A stretch of 64,000 bases of DNA. Origin: Branchiostoma floridae (taxonomy: Eukaryota; Chordata; Leptocardii; Amphioxiformes; Branchiostomatidae). The translations under genes were made by a program, and so were the position numbers. The DNA lies in assembly GCF_000003815.2 (NCBI RefSeq), contig NC_049997.1, positions 14,696,213-14,760,212 on the forward strand, in the 5' to 3' direction. Under the pieces are notes generated by a model that saw only the letters and a program-made list of their open reading frames with translations, was not told the DNA's origin and did not search any database. Positions 1 through 19,392 of this stretch are shown here, piece by piece; the first letter of the stretch is position 1; every line of letters starts with the position of its first letter.

Positions 1-3000
1 TTGTCACGAAAACGTCAATCATAGGGAGCCATTCAGAAGGTTGCGTTTCGAACGTGCTCAGTGCTGTTCCATTCCAATCGTACTGCACTACACACACAGT
101 ATGAGTATTATCATCGTATAAACCTATTTTTTCGCTTAAAGTCACCCACAAATTGCCATCTCCGTCGATGGCAACATCAGAAGGGTTCATCGTTTTTTTC
201 CCACTGTCACCTGGAACTACCGTTGGGAAAAGACGAAGGAAGGCCCCGTCCATATTGAAGACTTGTACTCGTTTGTTGCCTGAATCGGTCACAAATATCT
301 CGTTGTCAGGAGATACAGCCACCCCGTAGATGAACATAAATTTTCCCCGGTCCTGTCCTATACCACCGAAAATGATCTTCTCCCATTTCCGTGTGTAGGC
401 ACCTGCATGAAGTGATACATTCATTGGAACTCTTTGAAACAGATATCAGATCGGTGAGCACCCTTGTACACAGGTTTACCTCACATCATATTATTCAGCG
501 ATTAAAAATTTGCGAAGGTTACAATCATGTAACCCGTAACCTTGAGTGGCCTTCAGGTCTTGTTACGCGGTGACCATTAAGTAAAAAAAAGGTCCAAGAA
601 TGGAATGTGCATTTGTAATGCGTCGTAGCTTGTGCTGCATTGGAATTATGGATGCGTTTAGAGCTGTCCTAGTAATCAATTAAAAACTTTTAAACTTTAA
701 TTGATTTCTGACATCAGTGATAGAAAGCGCCTCTCTCTCTAACCAATCAAAAGACGTTACCTTGTGAGCTGTGAAACGTCACAGTCTGCGTGGTTTCCCA
801 TTTCATGTTCCCATCGTAGGTCTCTGCATGAAAGTTATTGCAATTGTACATGAATTCACTCTTTGAAACCGTCCGGAAAATGCACAAGTTTAGCTCTTCA
901 CAGCCGGTGTTCAAATATCCATCTCCGTTTCGGTATACGTAGCCCTGGTTCACACATGTTTGTGCAAATACTACAGCAGTGGGCGAGTCCACAGGTTGTG
1001 TGAGTTAAAATGATGGTAGCAGGTCACAAATCATAAAGGCAGCATAATCAGTGATAGAAAGCAGGGATTCATTTATTCTGCGCCTCTCTCTCTAAACAAT
1101 CAAAAGACGTTACCTTGTGAGCTGTGAAACGTCACCGACTGCGTGGTCTTCCTTGTGGTTTCCCATTTCATGTTTCCATTGTAGATCTCTGCAGAAAAAT
1201 GTACAAGTTTAGCTCTTCACAGTCGGTGTTCAAATATGTGTAAAAGTAATATATGTTCATATGCAAGGTCAGAATGAATATGCGTCGAAGCAGTGAAAAA
1301 TCAACCATTTACCTAGAAAACCAACCAAGCAACCAAGCATGTAAAACAATGAACTTAATAATTAAGTTACCTTTTGAGCTAATCGAAATCGACGGCTGTG
1401 TTGTTGTCCAGAAAGATTCGTTGGCAAATGGTTTCTGTAAGAGAAGACCGATTTAATGCTGTTAGTTTGTTATTTCTCGTGTAATGAAGGGAAAGGCATT
1501 GAACACAGTCACGTGTTTCTGTAGAGATAAAAAAACCTCAATAGAACGATGGTAGAAGCTTACCGTTTGAATGTCCTGGGAACTGTATAATATCCCAAAG
1601 ACCATGCCACTGATTAACACTGACGACAAGACGATAGTTGTGATCAAGACCGCCGCTAAGCGAACATATCTGCATCCTGAAAAAAGTATACGTTACGGTA
1701 AACGTTAGGACAGACTTCCATTTCAATGTTATTTCTATGGGAAATAAAGGGGAAATTGTTAGAAAACAAAGAAAATCGGTAAACAATGTGATGAAACTAA
1801 ATCAGAATTGAACTGCTGTCTTCAAAGCTTCTTTGTCAGTGCCATTTTTCATTAATTTGAGTTTCATAAATTAGTTGTTGATAAAGTAGGTCATTCAGGA
1901 AAGGCTGAAGAAGCGAAAATACTCCATATGTTGTAACAGACATATCTTACCGCATGCTGTTTGTTGTTGAACGTTTGCCATCGGATTGGGGTTCAGTGCA
2001 TGTTGCCCGTACATCGGATTCATAACCAAGGCATGGCGTTTCTTAAGTGACCTTAAAGCTCCAGTAGTATCCTTGGAGATCCCAGGTCCTGCAACGTTAT
2101 TTGGGATGTCATTGCTGCTTTTTGAAAACGTTTCCACTTTCTGAAATGGCTGCTTTGTTTGCGTCACGTCTGAACTTGACACAACAACCGAAACGTCCTC
2201 CTGGCACATGTATGCAACAGCGTATGGTTGAATATCGACATGGAGAGCTGCAGGACCTGGTTTTGGGTGTTTTTTGCTGTCATCATTATCTTCCTGGTAT
2301 CTGACAGCATATGGCTGGAAACAGGGGTTGTAATCATGTTTTGGGTGTTTGTTGCCATCATCATCATTTTCTCCCTGGTATCCAACAGCATATGGCTGGA
2401 TGCAAGGGTTTTCATGATCACGTTTTGGTTGCTTGTTGCCATCATCATCTTCTTCCTGGTATCCAACAGCATATGGCTGGATGCAGGGGTTGTCATCACA
2501 GTCAGCTGTCCTGGTGAGTTTAGGGGCAGTGTTTGAGTCGTCCGTCAGATTAGAGTTCCCGATGTTTTGCTGGTAGATCGAACTGCTTTGCTCAGTATTT
2601 TGCGGGTAAATCGGATTGGGCTTCCCAACGATTAGCGGAAAGATCGGATTAGTTGTCACGTCATATTGTTGGTTGATGGAACTGTTGTTCTCAGCATCCT
2701 GCGAGTAGATGGGACTACGGGTATCGATATCAATATGCATTGGCAGTGAAGCTTGTTCATTGACAGCTGCAGCATCAGATTTTTTGGACTTTTCAACGCA
2801 CTCACCATCATCATAATCTTGATATCCGGTAGCATACGGCTGGATGCAGGGGTTGTCTTCCCGTTTTGTAGGTTTGTCAAAGTAAAAAGTATCATCATCT
2901 TGATATCCGACAGCGTACGGCTGGATACAGGGGTTGTCTCCACGTTTTTCTTTGTAACCAGAATCATCTTTGTAACCAATAGCATATGGCTGGATGCAGG

Positions 3001-3595
3001 GGTCCTCTGTATCAAGTTCTGGAGGTTTCTCTTCGTAATCATCATCATCATCATCATCTTGATATCCGACAGCATACGGCTGGATGTAGAGGTTGTCTCC
3101 ACGTTTTTCTTTGTGTCCAGGGTTGTCATCACGTCTTGTAGGTTTCTCATCGTTATTATCAACGTCTTTATAGCCAATAGCATATTGCTGGATGCAGGGG
3201 TTGTCATTACGTTTTGTAGGTTTGTCATCAAACCAGTCTTTGTCATCATCATCATCATCATCATCTTGATATTCGACAGCATACGCCTGAACACAAGGGT
3301 TGTCTCCACGTTTTTCTTTGTAACAAGAATCATCTTCATAATCTAGATATCCGACAGCATACGGCTGAATGCAGGGGTTGACACCACCGTCAGATGATGG
3401 CCTGCAAATGCTTTTCATGTTACCCACATTTTGACTAGCTCGAAACATGTTAACGTTACATATTGTTGAATCGCCTGCGGCGGCAGAGGCAGAGAGTACG
3501 GCGTTAGATGCGAGGTCGTCTGCCATGAATCCGACAGCTGTGGACGATACCCCAGCTAGAGGTGGTTCTGAGGTAGAAATGAGATCTCCTGGCAT
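1..3595 (-). CDS. NHL-repeat single-pass membrane protein with tyrosine-motif repeats (3' part outside window)
   Basis: Six exons join in phase: 1951-3595, 1564-1676, 1371-1434, 1114-1188, 761-823 and 1-402, open to the window edge (about 787 residues visible). Residues 1-549 are hydrophilic and contain eleven copies of a unit around NPCIQPYAVGYQ followed by Asp-rich stretches. NPIY and NPMY motifs follow. Exon 2 gives a clear hydrophobic helix (about residues 555-579, AAVLITTIVLSSVLIS) preceded by basic residues, so the repeat region is probably cytoplasmic and the C-terminus extracellular. Three short homologous exons encode a WETTQ-type linker. The last exon reads as NHL propeller blades (FIYGVAVSPDNEIFVTDSGN, then NPSDVAIDGDGNLWV). 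The ATG at 3595 is the first in the open frame. The role is unknown. NHL-repeat proteins are expanded in amphioxus as far as I recall, but I cannot name an orthologue. Splice sites are all GT-AG. Confidence 0.75.
711..1236 (-). repeat. Tandem duplication of a linker exon with its flanking introns
   Basis: Block 711-927 and block 1042-1236 are direct repeats. Both contain the donor-side intron (cagtgatagaaagc, then gcctctctctcta), the exon, and about 80-100 bp of acceptor-side intron ending near ttcaaatat. The exons are 761-823 and 1114-1188. The second has a 12-base insertion encoding four residues around RKTT. Both lengths are multiples of three, so either copy can be used or skipped without a frameshift. 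Exon 1371-1434 encodes a weaker third version (SFWTTTQPSISISSKG). Confidence 0.75.
2210..3379 (-). repeat. In-frame PYAVGY/Asp-rich repeat array
   Basis: Eleven units of about 25-45 codons lie within the first exon of the NHL membrane gene. Each carries a (D/E)NPCIQPYAVGY-like core and an acidic tail. The tail is encoded by GAT runs, seen as atc/cat runs on the plus strand. Cores vary (QAYAVEY, QQYAIGY, QPYATGY, QPYAVRY, QPYAVAY) but the second Tyr and its spacing are kept in every copy. A conserved Tyr in a repeated acidic context looks like a phosphotyrosine or adaptor docking array; that role is inference. Confidence 0.8.
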
Positions 3596-4379
3596 TTTAT
3601 GCCTCTTACATCAAACAGGTTGTCGCTGACCCCCTGATCTGTTTGAAGTTTTTCTGATGTTGTTGATGTCTTCCATTCACTTGTCTTTGCCTTTTCTGAA
3701 GAAGGTAATGCAAGATCTAAGAAGAATCGTGGTCAAAGTGTATCGTAGGCGTAGGATCACATCGGATGAGGATTCGTAATCCTTCTGTCTGCTTTCTTAA
3801 TACATGTACCTTTGCAACATAATATTTGATTGACACACCCAAGCCTATATCCCTCTGGTTTGATCCGAACAGTTCAGAGGAAAATGGCGAAAACACTTAC
3901 TCTTAGACGCCCACGTGCAATTAACGTTACCCGATGATTGTTTACTCTGATTTTGTCTTTTTTTCCTTCAGACTATCGGATTTACCAGTGGCTTGAGTGC
4001 TGCAACGTTAACTTTTTTTGTTCCATTTGCTAGAAAATGCCACCGTTGATAATCTGGTCCCTCATTCTTTGCAGTAATATTTGTGACGCTTTAGATTTTT
4101 GTCTTGAAAGAACCGCTACTGAAGAAATCTGTAGTGTCATGGAATTACATCACTATGCTAAACAATTACTTGGCCGTATGGTATATATACAGTATAGTGT
4201 GACACATTCTCGGTGATACTGTAACTATTCGTTAGATTCACATCGACTTAAAGCCAACGACGGAGATGGTGGTTGCCTTTGCCACAAGTGTATTCATCGC
4301 AGCGCCTCCTGACACAACTTGCACTTTGAAAGCTGTTTTGTTTCCTATTTCAAACGCATCAAATGCACATACCTCAAAG
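3596..4379. other. Intergenic: upstream of the NHL gene
   Basis: No intact gene is seen. The minus-strand stretch 4238-4390 stays open and ends in a stop after a short peptide reading NKTAFKVQVVSGGAA. It lacks recognisable homology and is probably chance or a decayed exon. The 5' untranslated exon and promoter of the NHL gene should lie here but I could not place them. Confidence 0.4.
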
Positions 4380-4741
4380 GAAAATCCATGTAGACAATCA
4401 TCGATGAAAATCCATGTAGACAATCATCGATGAAAATCCATGTAGACAATCATCGATGAAAATCCATGTAGACAATCATCGATGAAAATCCATGTAGACA
4501 ATCATCGATGAAAATCCATGTAGACAATCATCGATGAAAATCCATGTAGACAATCATCGATGAAAATCCATGTAGACAATCATCGATGAAAATCCATGTA
4601 GACAATCATCGATGAAAATCCATGTAGACAATCATCGATGAAAATCCATGTAGACAATCATCGATGAAAATCCATGTAGACAATCATCGATGAAAATCCA
4701 TGTAGACAATCATCGATGAAAATCCATGTAGACAATCATCG
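4380..4741. repeat. 26-bp satellite, 14 near-perfect copies
   Basis: The unit reads gaaaatccatgtagacaatc followed by atcgat, 26 bases, repeated 14 times head to tail with no visible base change; the last copy breaks after 24 bases. Each unit includes the palindrome ATCGAT. Identity between copies implies very recent expansion or strong homogenisation. The left end merges with a minus-strand open stretch, so the first copy may derive from local unique sequence. Confidence 0.97.
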
Positions 4742-4950
4742 CCAAGGGGTTATCTCTCGTGGGTGTGAAGAGGTATTAGAACTTACAACGTTATTCTTAC
4801 AACTACTCAGATCAAAGCAGGGAGATTGACACACGTGTATTCAACGAGTGTTTGATTGAAAACGCAGAAAAGGATTAGGAAACCTCATGCCATGTAATCC
4901 TGGGATTTCCTTGGACTACCTCAGCTTAGAAATACACGAGTACATGTGAA

Positions 4951-5259
4951 GTGAAGGGATCACCAATATCAGTAAAACAAACAGATCCGTACATCAGCGG
5001 CAGCCTGTTTGGTGTAAAGGGCATAGCCACGCCTGCAATCGCGTTTTTACCACAGAACTACCAACCTCCAGCTGGTGTATTGTCCACTACCGTTGGAATC
5101 ATGGCAGGCAGCCTCGCAACCAACACTGTTCCTTCCGTTACGACAGACGATTCGCAAATAGGTACCGCTAACATGATTCAAGCAAGTAAAAATGTGGGTA
5201 CTATGAAAAGCAACTGTAAGCATCATCATAACAAACAACACATACAAGGTCTCCAGTGA
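4951..5259 (+). pseudogene. Relic of a paralogue of the NHL membrane protein N-terminus, inverted
   Basis: The 102-residue open frame aligns by eye with residues 9-63 of the minus-strand gene at 1895-3595. PPAGVLSTTVGIMAGSLATN matches PPLAGVSSTAVGFMADDLAS, and MIQASKNVGTMKSN matches MFRASQNVGNMKSI. Homology stops just where the relic reads AACTGTAAGC, which could be a splice donor at 5217. No repeat array, transmembrane exon or NHL exon follows on the plus strand; the next sequence holds 3' signals of the opposite-strand RRAS2 gene. A fragment left by inverted duplication is the simplest reading. A short expressed gene cannot be excluded. Confidence 0.6.
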
Positions 5260-6294
5260 TATAACCAAAACCTCCACAAAAAACGGAAACATTTTCGGCA
5301 CTTTTCACTTTTTTGGCAAGCTACCTGCATAAGTAATACTGGTGCTCAATCCATAATCATATATGTACGATAATCGGAAATTTGATGCTAGTATCATCGT
5401 AGAAGGCAACAAATACGTTTACCATGATACATCGTGATGGCCCTGAACACTGACCAAACCACACACAGACAAATACAAAAAGTAAGAGTCTCTTTATTCT
5501 TACTGCAAAGTTACAATTTTACGAAGCCAAGCTTGACCATTACTCTCTAGGGTTAGTTCACTGTACAAGGCTTCAGTTCTGGGTCATCATTGCATAGTGT
5601 GGCACTTACTGCTTTAACAAACGGCCACAGCTGTACAAAAATTGCTCTGAGACAAGGGTGCTACCGCAACTTTTTGGTCCTCCTATGACCAAACTTAATT
5701 ATCACTGCTAGGCATGTTAATTGTTGGATACCCCGATAGTTAAATCAAATTTGCTACTCATAATTTAACAAGGGGTCTCTTTAAGTTCCATCGATAAAAC
5801 AAAACAAAACATTACATTGAATGGTGTTACTAGAAGTTAGGATAGCTGATAAACCAGTGCAAAGGTGAAGGGTCAAAGGTGAAGACCTTGTAAACAGTTT
5901 TTGTCCAGACCATGCTTGATACATGTCCAGACTTCTTTTCATTTCTCAAAGGTCTTCAACTTAGCGGTTTAAACTCGAGTGACCCAGCCTACAAAACAAA
6001 CTACAATAAACCACTTCTTCAAAACAGTTACTACAAAGAAAATGGGTCTGTGAAGATAGGTTTGTGAAAACAAAAGTACAGTGATATCTAGTGTGCAGCC
6101 AATACCTATTACAACTGAAAAAATATAAAAAATCAGTTTGATTACGTTCAAAGATACAACTGCAACATATGCTACTTTTTCAGGGAACATTGTAGTAGTT
6201 GCCTTGCAAGAATTTACAAGAGAAAATAGCAATGTATGTAGGACATAGCATTGCTAGACATAACATAAAAACAATGATTTTTAATACATGCAAA

Positions 6295-6401
6295 ATCTCC
6301 AAGCAGATGTTAAGGTGGAAAATGTTTGGAGTGGTGGATTGCCAGTAAGTTGCCCGGGCAGAAAATGTTCAGACTTTCCATCCTTGCATCTGCTTGGAGA
6401 T
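6295..6401. mobile_element. MITE, ATCTCCAAGCAGA family (107 bp)
   Basis: Perfect 15-bp terminal inverted repeats atctccaagcagatg (6295-6309) and catctgcttggagat (6387-6401). The same termini bound elements at 35019-35190 and 61563-61704. There is no coding capacity, so it is a non-autonomous DNA transposon. Confidence 0.75.
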
Positions 6402-9319
6402 ATATACTGGGAAGTTCTGGATATCAACTTCCTATCAGGATTACACAGTTCAACCAATCACAACATAGCAATTAGAGATTTGACCAATGAGAGAGTGGCT
6501 GTATGTCCATCAAATAGCTTTACATTTCTACCTGTTGATGGAAATGGCTCAATTGGATTCTTGCAATACATTCTACTTCTTCTCTTTCAAAAGTCTTCTT
6601 AGGCAAAGCATAATCAGCCATCATAAAAATACAAGCACTATGTTGCAATCATCTTTGAACATACAAACTCTACAAACTTCAGTAAGTACAGTATGTGTGT
6701 CATCAGTTCATTATTAAATAAACAGAATGGGAGCTGATATCTAAAATCAACATGATTGGGTTAGAACATGGGCTAGATAAACAAATTATATCTTTATGGC
6801 AATAGGAAACGGTTTGTACAAAGAAAATTTCCAGTTGTTCACTACAAGTAGTCTGTAGAGCACATTGTGTCAACTCATTTAATAAGCTGGTTCATAGTTT
6901 GAAATGGGCATGTGCAGTGTGGTGAATTGTGGGTAACTAATGTTAAAGGCAATACATACGGAACTGCCTGGGACTCTGAAAAACTTCCCACAATGCATTA
7001 CAATCACATGTGTATTCTAAAGAATGAACTAGCTTATTGTATTGTAGTTGCAGTGAATGTCCTAAAAGTCAGAGACAATATTATCTTTCTGTAAAATGCT
7101 CCACGTAAAATGCTCAAGAGTTGCCAAAACTCTGGCCACACAACAGTAGCTATATTGCAGCTGGGGCATTTACGCAGGGTTTCCACCAATCATAAGTATA
7201 CAGTCGTGATTTTAAATCAAGTATCTTATACCAGATTACGGCAAGATTAAATTTTTAATAATTATGGCAGTTGTTGGTCTGTTGTAGCATTCAATAACAT
7301 ATTGACACACGTTACATGCTTTTTCCTCTATACATGGCTTGAACACATCCTATCTTAATTGAAAGCTGTGGGCATAAATGGATCAAGTAGTTGGTAAAGA
7401 CGTCTATGCATCTATACATACAACATATACTTTGTAACAAGTTTGCTGTTCGGGTCTTGCATATTACAACCAAAACACTGTAAAATTATCATTGATTTAC
7501 ATAATACAAAGGTGATATTTTGTCTGAATTGAGTGGCACACTTTGAAAATACAGGTCGAAACAGACCTCAAGTTGTCAGAATGAACAATTTCCACATACC
7601 CATTATAGTGCACACAGTGATTTCTTAACACAAGGGAAGTAAGCCACGTCTGAAAGCTTCTAGCTTGCTCCAACATCACATAATGAAGAAAACACAAATC
7701 ACTAAATGTTCTTTCTTTTCTTACTTATGGAATAAGCCAGGACACTGCTGGAAGTGCACATGCACAGAATGCTGCACCATGGGTAATATGTTGTAAGCCA
7801 CGGCCCTAGCCAGGGGCCTTCAACACTTACACCACACTGTGCATGGACGTTTCTAACTCTGAACTAGCCTATTGTGTTGAGTGCATATCTGAGTGCCACT
7901 GCAATATCACACAACATTAACTGCTGGTCACCAAGAAAAGAAAACATGACTAAGACTATTGGCTATTCTGACAAAAAATGATTCCAAAATACATGTACAG
8001 TATATAGTACCAGCTTTTGCACATTTAGTGTTGACACTTTTGGCAGAATTTTTTTCATACCATTTTGCAGAATCTCAAGTATTACAATCTTTGCGCATGG
8101 GTGTAAGGCTGAGAATAACTTGCCATGAACAAAATTTTCCAAAAACAGCAAAATCTACCTCTAAGTGTACACAACTGGTAGAAACAATGTTTTGCTTGCA
8201 TCTTGTTTGTTGGAAATAAGCCAAAATACAGTCTCATTCTTTTACAACTGCTTTCATCCTCTAAAAAAATCACAGTTTCACTGAGTCTGAAAACATCTAC
8301 AAACTTGCTATAATGATATTATACCAACATTGCAATAAAATGGTATGAAAATGTCAAATTTTCACATGATTTGAAAGGACAACCTTCTCTCAAATCTGCA
8401 TATTTTTACTTTCATAAGGTAGAGATATTTGGCTTTCACACAGATGCCTACAGGACTTTAGAAGTAGGACTGTTTAAACTAGCCCGAAACATTACTAGTG
8501 TGTAGGACCCTTACTCTGTTTGTTAAAATGAGTTGCTGGCCCTTGTTTTGTGTGTAACCTTCAATCACATTTCAACATCATGAAACACTGTAGAATTTGA
8601 AGGCCTTAGTTAAAAGTGAGATTGTTCCCAACCTTCTGTAAATTTGTTTACTTTCGCTGTGGTTTTATTTTGCAGTGGGATATTAAAGGAAGTTTTTTTT
8701 TACAATTTGCTGTAGAAACAATTCTGTTGTGCCGAGTAGTTGAAATGCCCTGAAAATGCAGTGCAACGAATTTAACGAGAAAAATTTAACCAAAATAAAA
8801 CCAGCAGAAAAGTTTCATCATTTACGGTATGTACATGCCAACTGATAATGTATATAAACTGATTTTTCCATCCCAATATTGAGTAGCAATGAGCAAAACC
8901 TTTGTGTAAAAGATATTGTCATATTGGGGTAAACACGTAAAATCAGTCATGTGTGTATGGTGATCAAAAAACTTTTGAATGCAAAAGTTGAGGACTTGAG
9001 AGTACTTATTAATCTGAAAGCTACATGCATACCTAAACAGAAACATAATACATGTACATAGAACTTTACAAATTAGACGTTAAACCATTGCGTAGGTTTA
9101 CACTAGTTTTTTGCCAGACAAATTTGAATGGCAACATAGTTTAGGTAATTAAGAGGCTGCTTTGCTTTCTAATAACTTTTTAAAAATCTAAAAGATATTC
9201 ATTAAAATGGCTATAACTGTCTACTGTCCCTAGCTATTCTCTTACGATTAGTTAAAAGTCTTCTTCCTGATGTTAGCGTCATAATATCTGCATATTTAAA
9301 AAAAGTCAGATTTTTTTCT

Positions 9320-9325
9320 TTTATT
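9320..9325 (-). other. Candidate poly(A) signal of RRAS2 (proximal)
   Basis: AATAAA on the minus strand about 60 bases downstream of the RRAS2 stop codon. A distal alternative is at 5493-5498. Choosing between them needs transcript data. Confidence 0.35.
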
Positions 9326-9380
9326 GATACACTATGTACTTGTAGGTTGTGAACGCGGCGGGTTGCCCGTTCACTGCGTC

Positions 9381-17111
<7,731 letters not shown>

Positions 17112-17865
17112 ATTCCTTCTGGAAATCTGACTATTTTGTCGAGAATTTGCTTCCAACTTGCATGAATTGGTTAACTCCCGCAGACTTTTTGAGCCAGTCT
17201 GGCAGGCTAGACCACGGCGGTGCTGGATGGCACTTTGCTGCAGCCTTTATGAGGAATTTAAAATGTCTACAACTGCTTGCTGCTGTTAGTGGTTAAACTC
17301 AGCGTGCATGGGAATCCAACATGGCCGCCGCCCTTATTAGACATGCAAATATGGCGTGACGTCATCAGAAAGGCTAGTAGTGCATTTCAGCAGTTGGATA
17401 TTTTTCTGTTGGAGGATGAGAGACAAGCTGACTTGAATGTGTTTTGTTGGAAGATACCCATAAGAAACAACAGTAATGTTTATGAAGACTTTCACGTTAA
17501 CAAATAAGGTTTAAACAAACAAAAGGACTTCATAGAAGTTATGTTTGTAGCAATTCATTAATTGGCAAACTGCTAATTGTCATGCATGTTATAAGATAAG
17601 AAATCAAGCACAATGGAAACAAAATACAATCAACTTTGAGAAATATTATAATATCTATAAACAGACATGACTGACCATCAATATTTGAGATAAATAATCC
17701 TAAAATACAAAATCAATGTAACATTATAATGTTAACATTATTCATTTACCTTAATGTTATATTGCAGCCCCTCTTTACGTAATGACTGTCAAGTGTCAAC
17801 CTAAATTAATTCACCTTGGTGCATTACTGCAGCCATTAGGTACCCAATCTGAGTAATGAGGCTGT

Positions 17866-18055
17866 TTTACATCCTCGAGGCACCTCCTCAACAACCATTT
17901 TATGTCCCTTCCGAAGGATGAATGCAATCCCTTACAACATGTCCTGGCTGAGCCGACCCTGGGATCGAACTCTGGCTTACGGATCTATGGAATCGGATCC
18001 AGATGGCCAAGCAGTGAGGTTGCATTACCGCTTGGCCACAGAGACATGTCAAATC
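17866..18055 (-). mobile_element. tRNA-derived SINE-like copy
   Basis: On the minus strand ctgtggccaagcggtaatgc is A-box-like and the complement of ggatcgaactctgg is B-box-like. They are followed by a cccttccgaagg block that recurs, diverged, in the copies near 46418-46620 and 50830-51055. Confidence 0.5.
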
Positions 18056-18193
18056 AATTACCAAGATTTCTGTTTCAAGTGTGGGGACATCATACATATG
18101 TAACATTACAGACTTACTAGTAACAGTAGTAAAGACTTCTTTCAACAATGTAACGATTTTATAGGTTTTTGACAGTTCAAAATTTTAAACTTT

Positions 18194-18372
18194 GCATGCA
18201 GTGCAAGATCCATCGTGGGCAATATGTCAAAGTTGAAGGCCCCCCATACATACAAACATTCATGAACGGATGAAGTATGTCAACCATGGTATTAGACAAG
18301 AACTGTTAGGTAACAACTTAGTGCCTTCAACTTTGACATATTATACCTACAGTGGATCTCACTGCACATGCA
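18194..18372. mobile_element. Inverted-repeat element (MITE-like)
   Basis: The left half gcatgcagtgcaagatccat and aatatgtcaaagttgaaggc is repeated inverted on the right as gccttcaactttgacatatt and gtggatctcactgcacatgc. Related sequence occurs at about 22850-22985 inside an ECHDC3 intron and near 63540-63650. Confidence 0.65.
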
Positions 18373-19392
18373 CAACTAAACCTGAGAAACAGCTTATTAT
18401 GCATTACACATTGCTGGCCACAGCAAATGGCGCCATATAATTACATGAATAAAACCCAACATTCTCCTAATGATTGCTAGCACATGATTGGACCAGACGT
18501 TGATTAAGGTTACCACATACATATCAAAGTGGCCGACCTCAAAGTACATTTGCATCATTTTCTCCTGTATAAAAAGGACAGGGGAGATAAAAGGAGCTTT
18601 CAACAATCAAAAAGGATTGACATGCAACATGAAATCCTGAGGATGATAATCTCTGCAATCATGATAAATTGCTTTCTCCTGCAATAGGAAATTTTACAAC
18701 ATTCTCAGTTCATTCTCAGCTCAGTTGAGTTTAGGGTACCAGTAGGCAATTCCCTGTATGACCTGATTGTATATACTAGTAATACATGTACCACCATTTG
18801 GCAGAATGTCATTAGTAATGACAGACACAAATTATGGCCATTCTGTCATCTTTACAGACATAATTGTCATATAATTGAAATATAAAGATGATTGAATTAT
18901 GCCTGGATGAGATCATTGGTTACCTGATGAGGTGACCAAATGAAAATCTAGGGCTTGACATTTCATTTCATTTTATTTATTTCACCAGGGGAAATCACAC
19001 TCAGGCTACTACCTGCTTGAGAAAGTGTGGGCAGTGCTGCATCCATCTTTAATTTTCTTTCTGTCCCACTATTATTGTTGATTTTCCTCGTAAGATATGT
19101 TATTTTAAGCTTATGAAAATACATTTTGAACAGTTTCAGGTCATAAAATTATCATTTTAGACATACAACAGCACATGTGACCCCCGTCCGATGATCCAAG
19201 TGGATATAGAGACAACAACAACAACAACAACATCATTTTTGGGACAGACTGGGTAAAAACTATTTCCATCCCAACAAGAAATTTTCCATTCTGGGATGGA
19301 TGGAGGGACGGGTCCCGGAGACAGCCCTGAGTCAGAGCATGATGCTTGGGTTGATGACCACTTGTTGGGATGATGAGTGACCACAGACGACC

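Larger units (their letters stand above)
5493..9380 (-). other. Downstream region / possible long 3' UTR of RRAS2
   Basis: No coding exon was found. Candidate poly(A) signals (AATAAA on the minus strand, tttatt on plus) lie at 9320-9325, about 60 bases after the stop, and at 5493-5498. The transcript may therefore have a very short or a roughly 3.9-kb 3' UTR. The stretch contains a MITE at 6295-6401. Copies of a dispersed repeat family recognised by catgtgcagtgtggtg and by gtcaaaggtgaag lie near 5860-5960, 6905-7020 and 7750-7860. Confidence 0.4.
17112..18970. other. Intergenic: RRAS2 promoter side to ECHDC3 3' end
   Basis: The RRAS2 5' UTR and promoter should lie just above 17111. An atggccgccgcc stretch at 17320-17331 resembles a YY1-type promoter element on either strand, but this is weak. 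Further right are a SINE-like copy (17866-18055) and an inverted-repeat element (18194-18372). I see no coding exon. Confidence 0.45.

Noticed and set aside
2228-3346. Long plus-strand and other-frame open frames opposite the NHL gene repeats (for example 2753-3346)
   Set aside because: They are antisense or shifted readings of the GAT-rich repeat array. Composition follows from the repeat; there are no splice or homology signals.
4380-4741. CRISPR array (regular 26-bp repeats)
   Set aside because: There are no unique spacers; units are contiguous and identical, in an animal genome.
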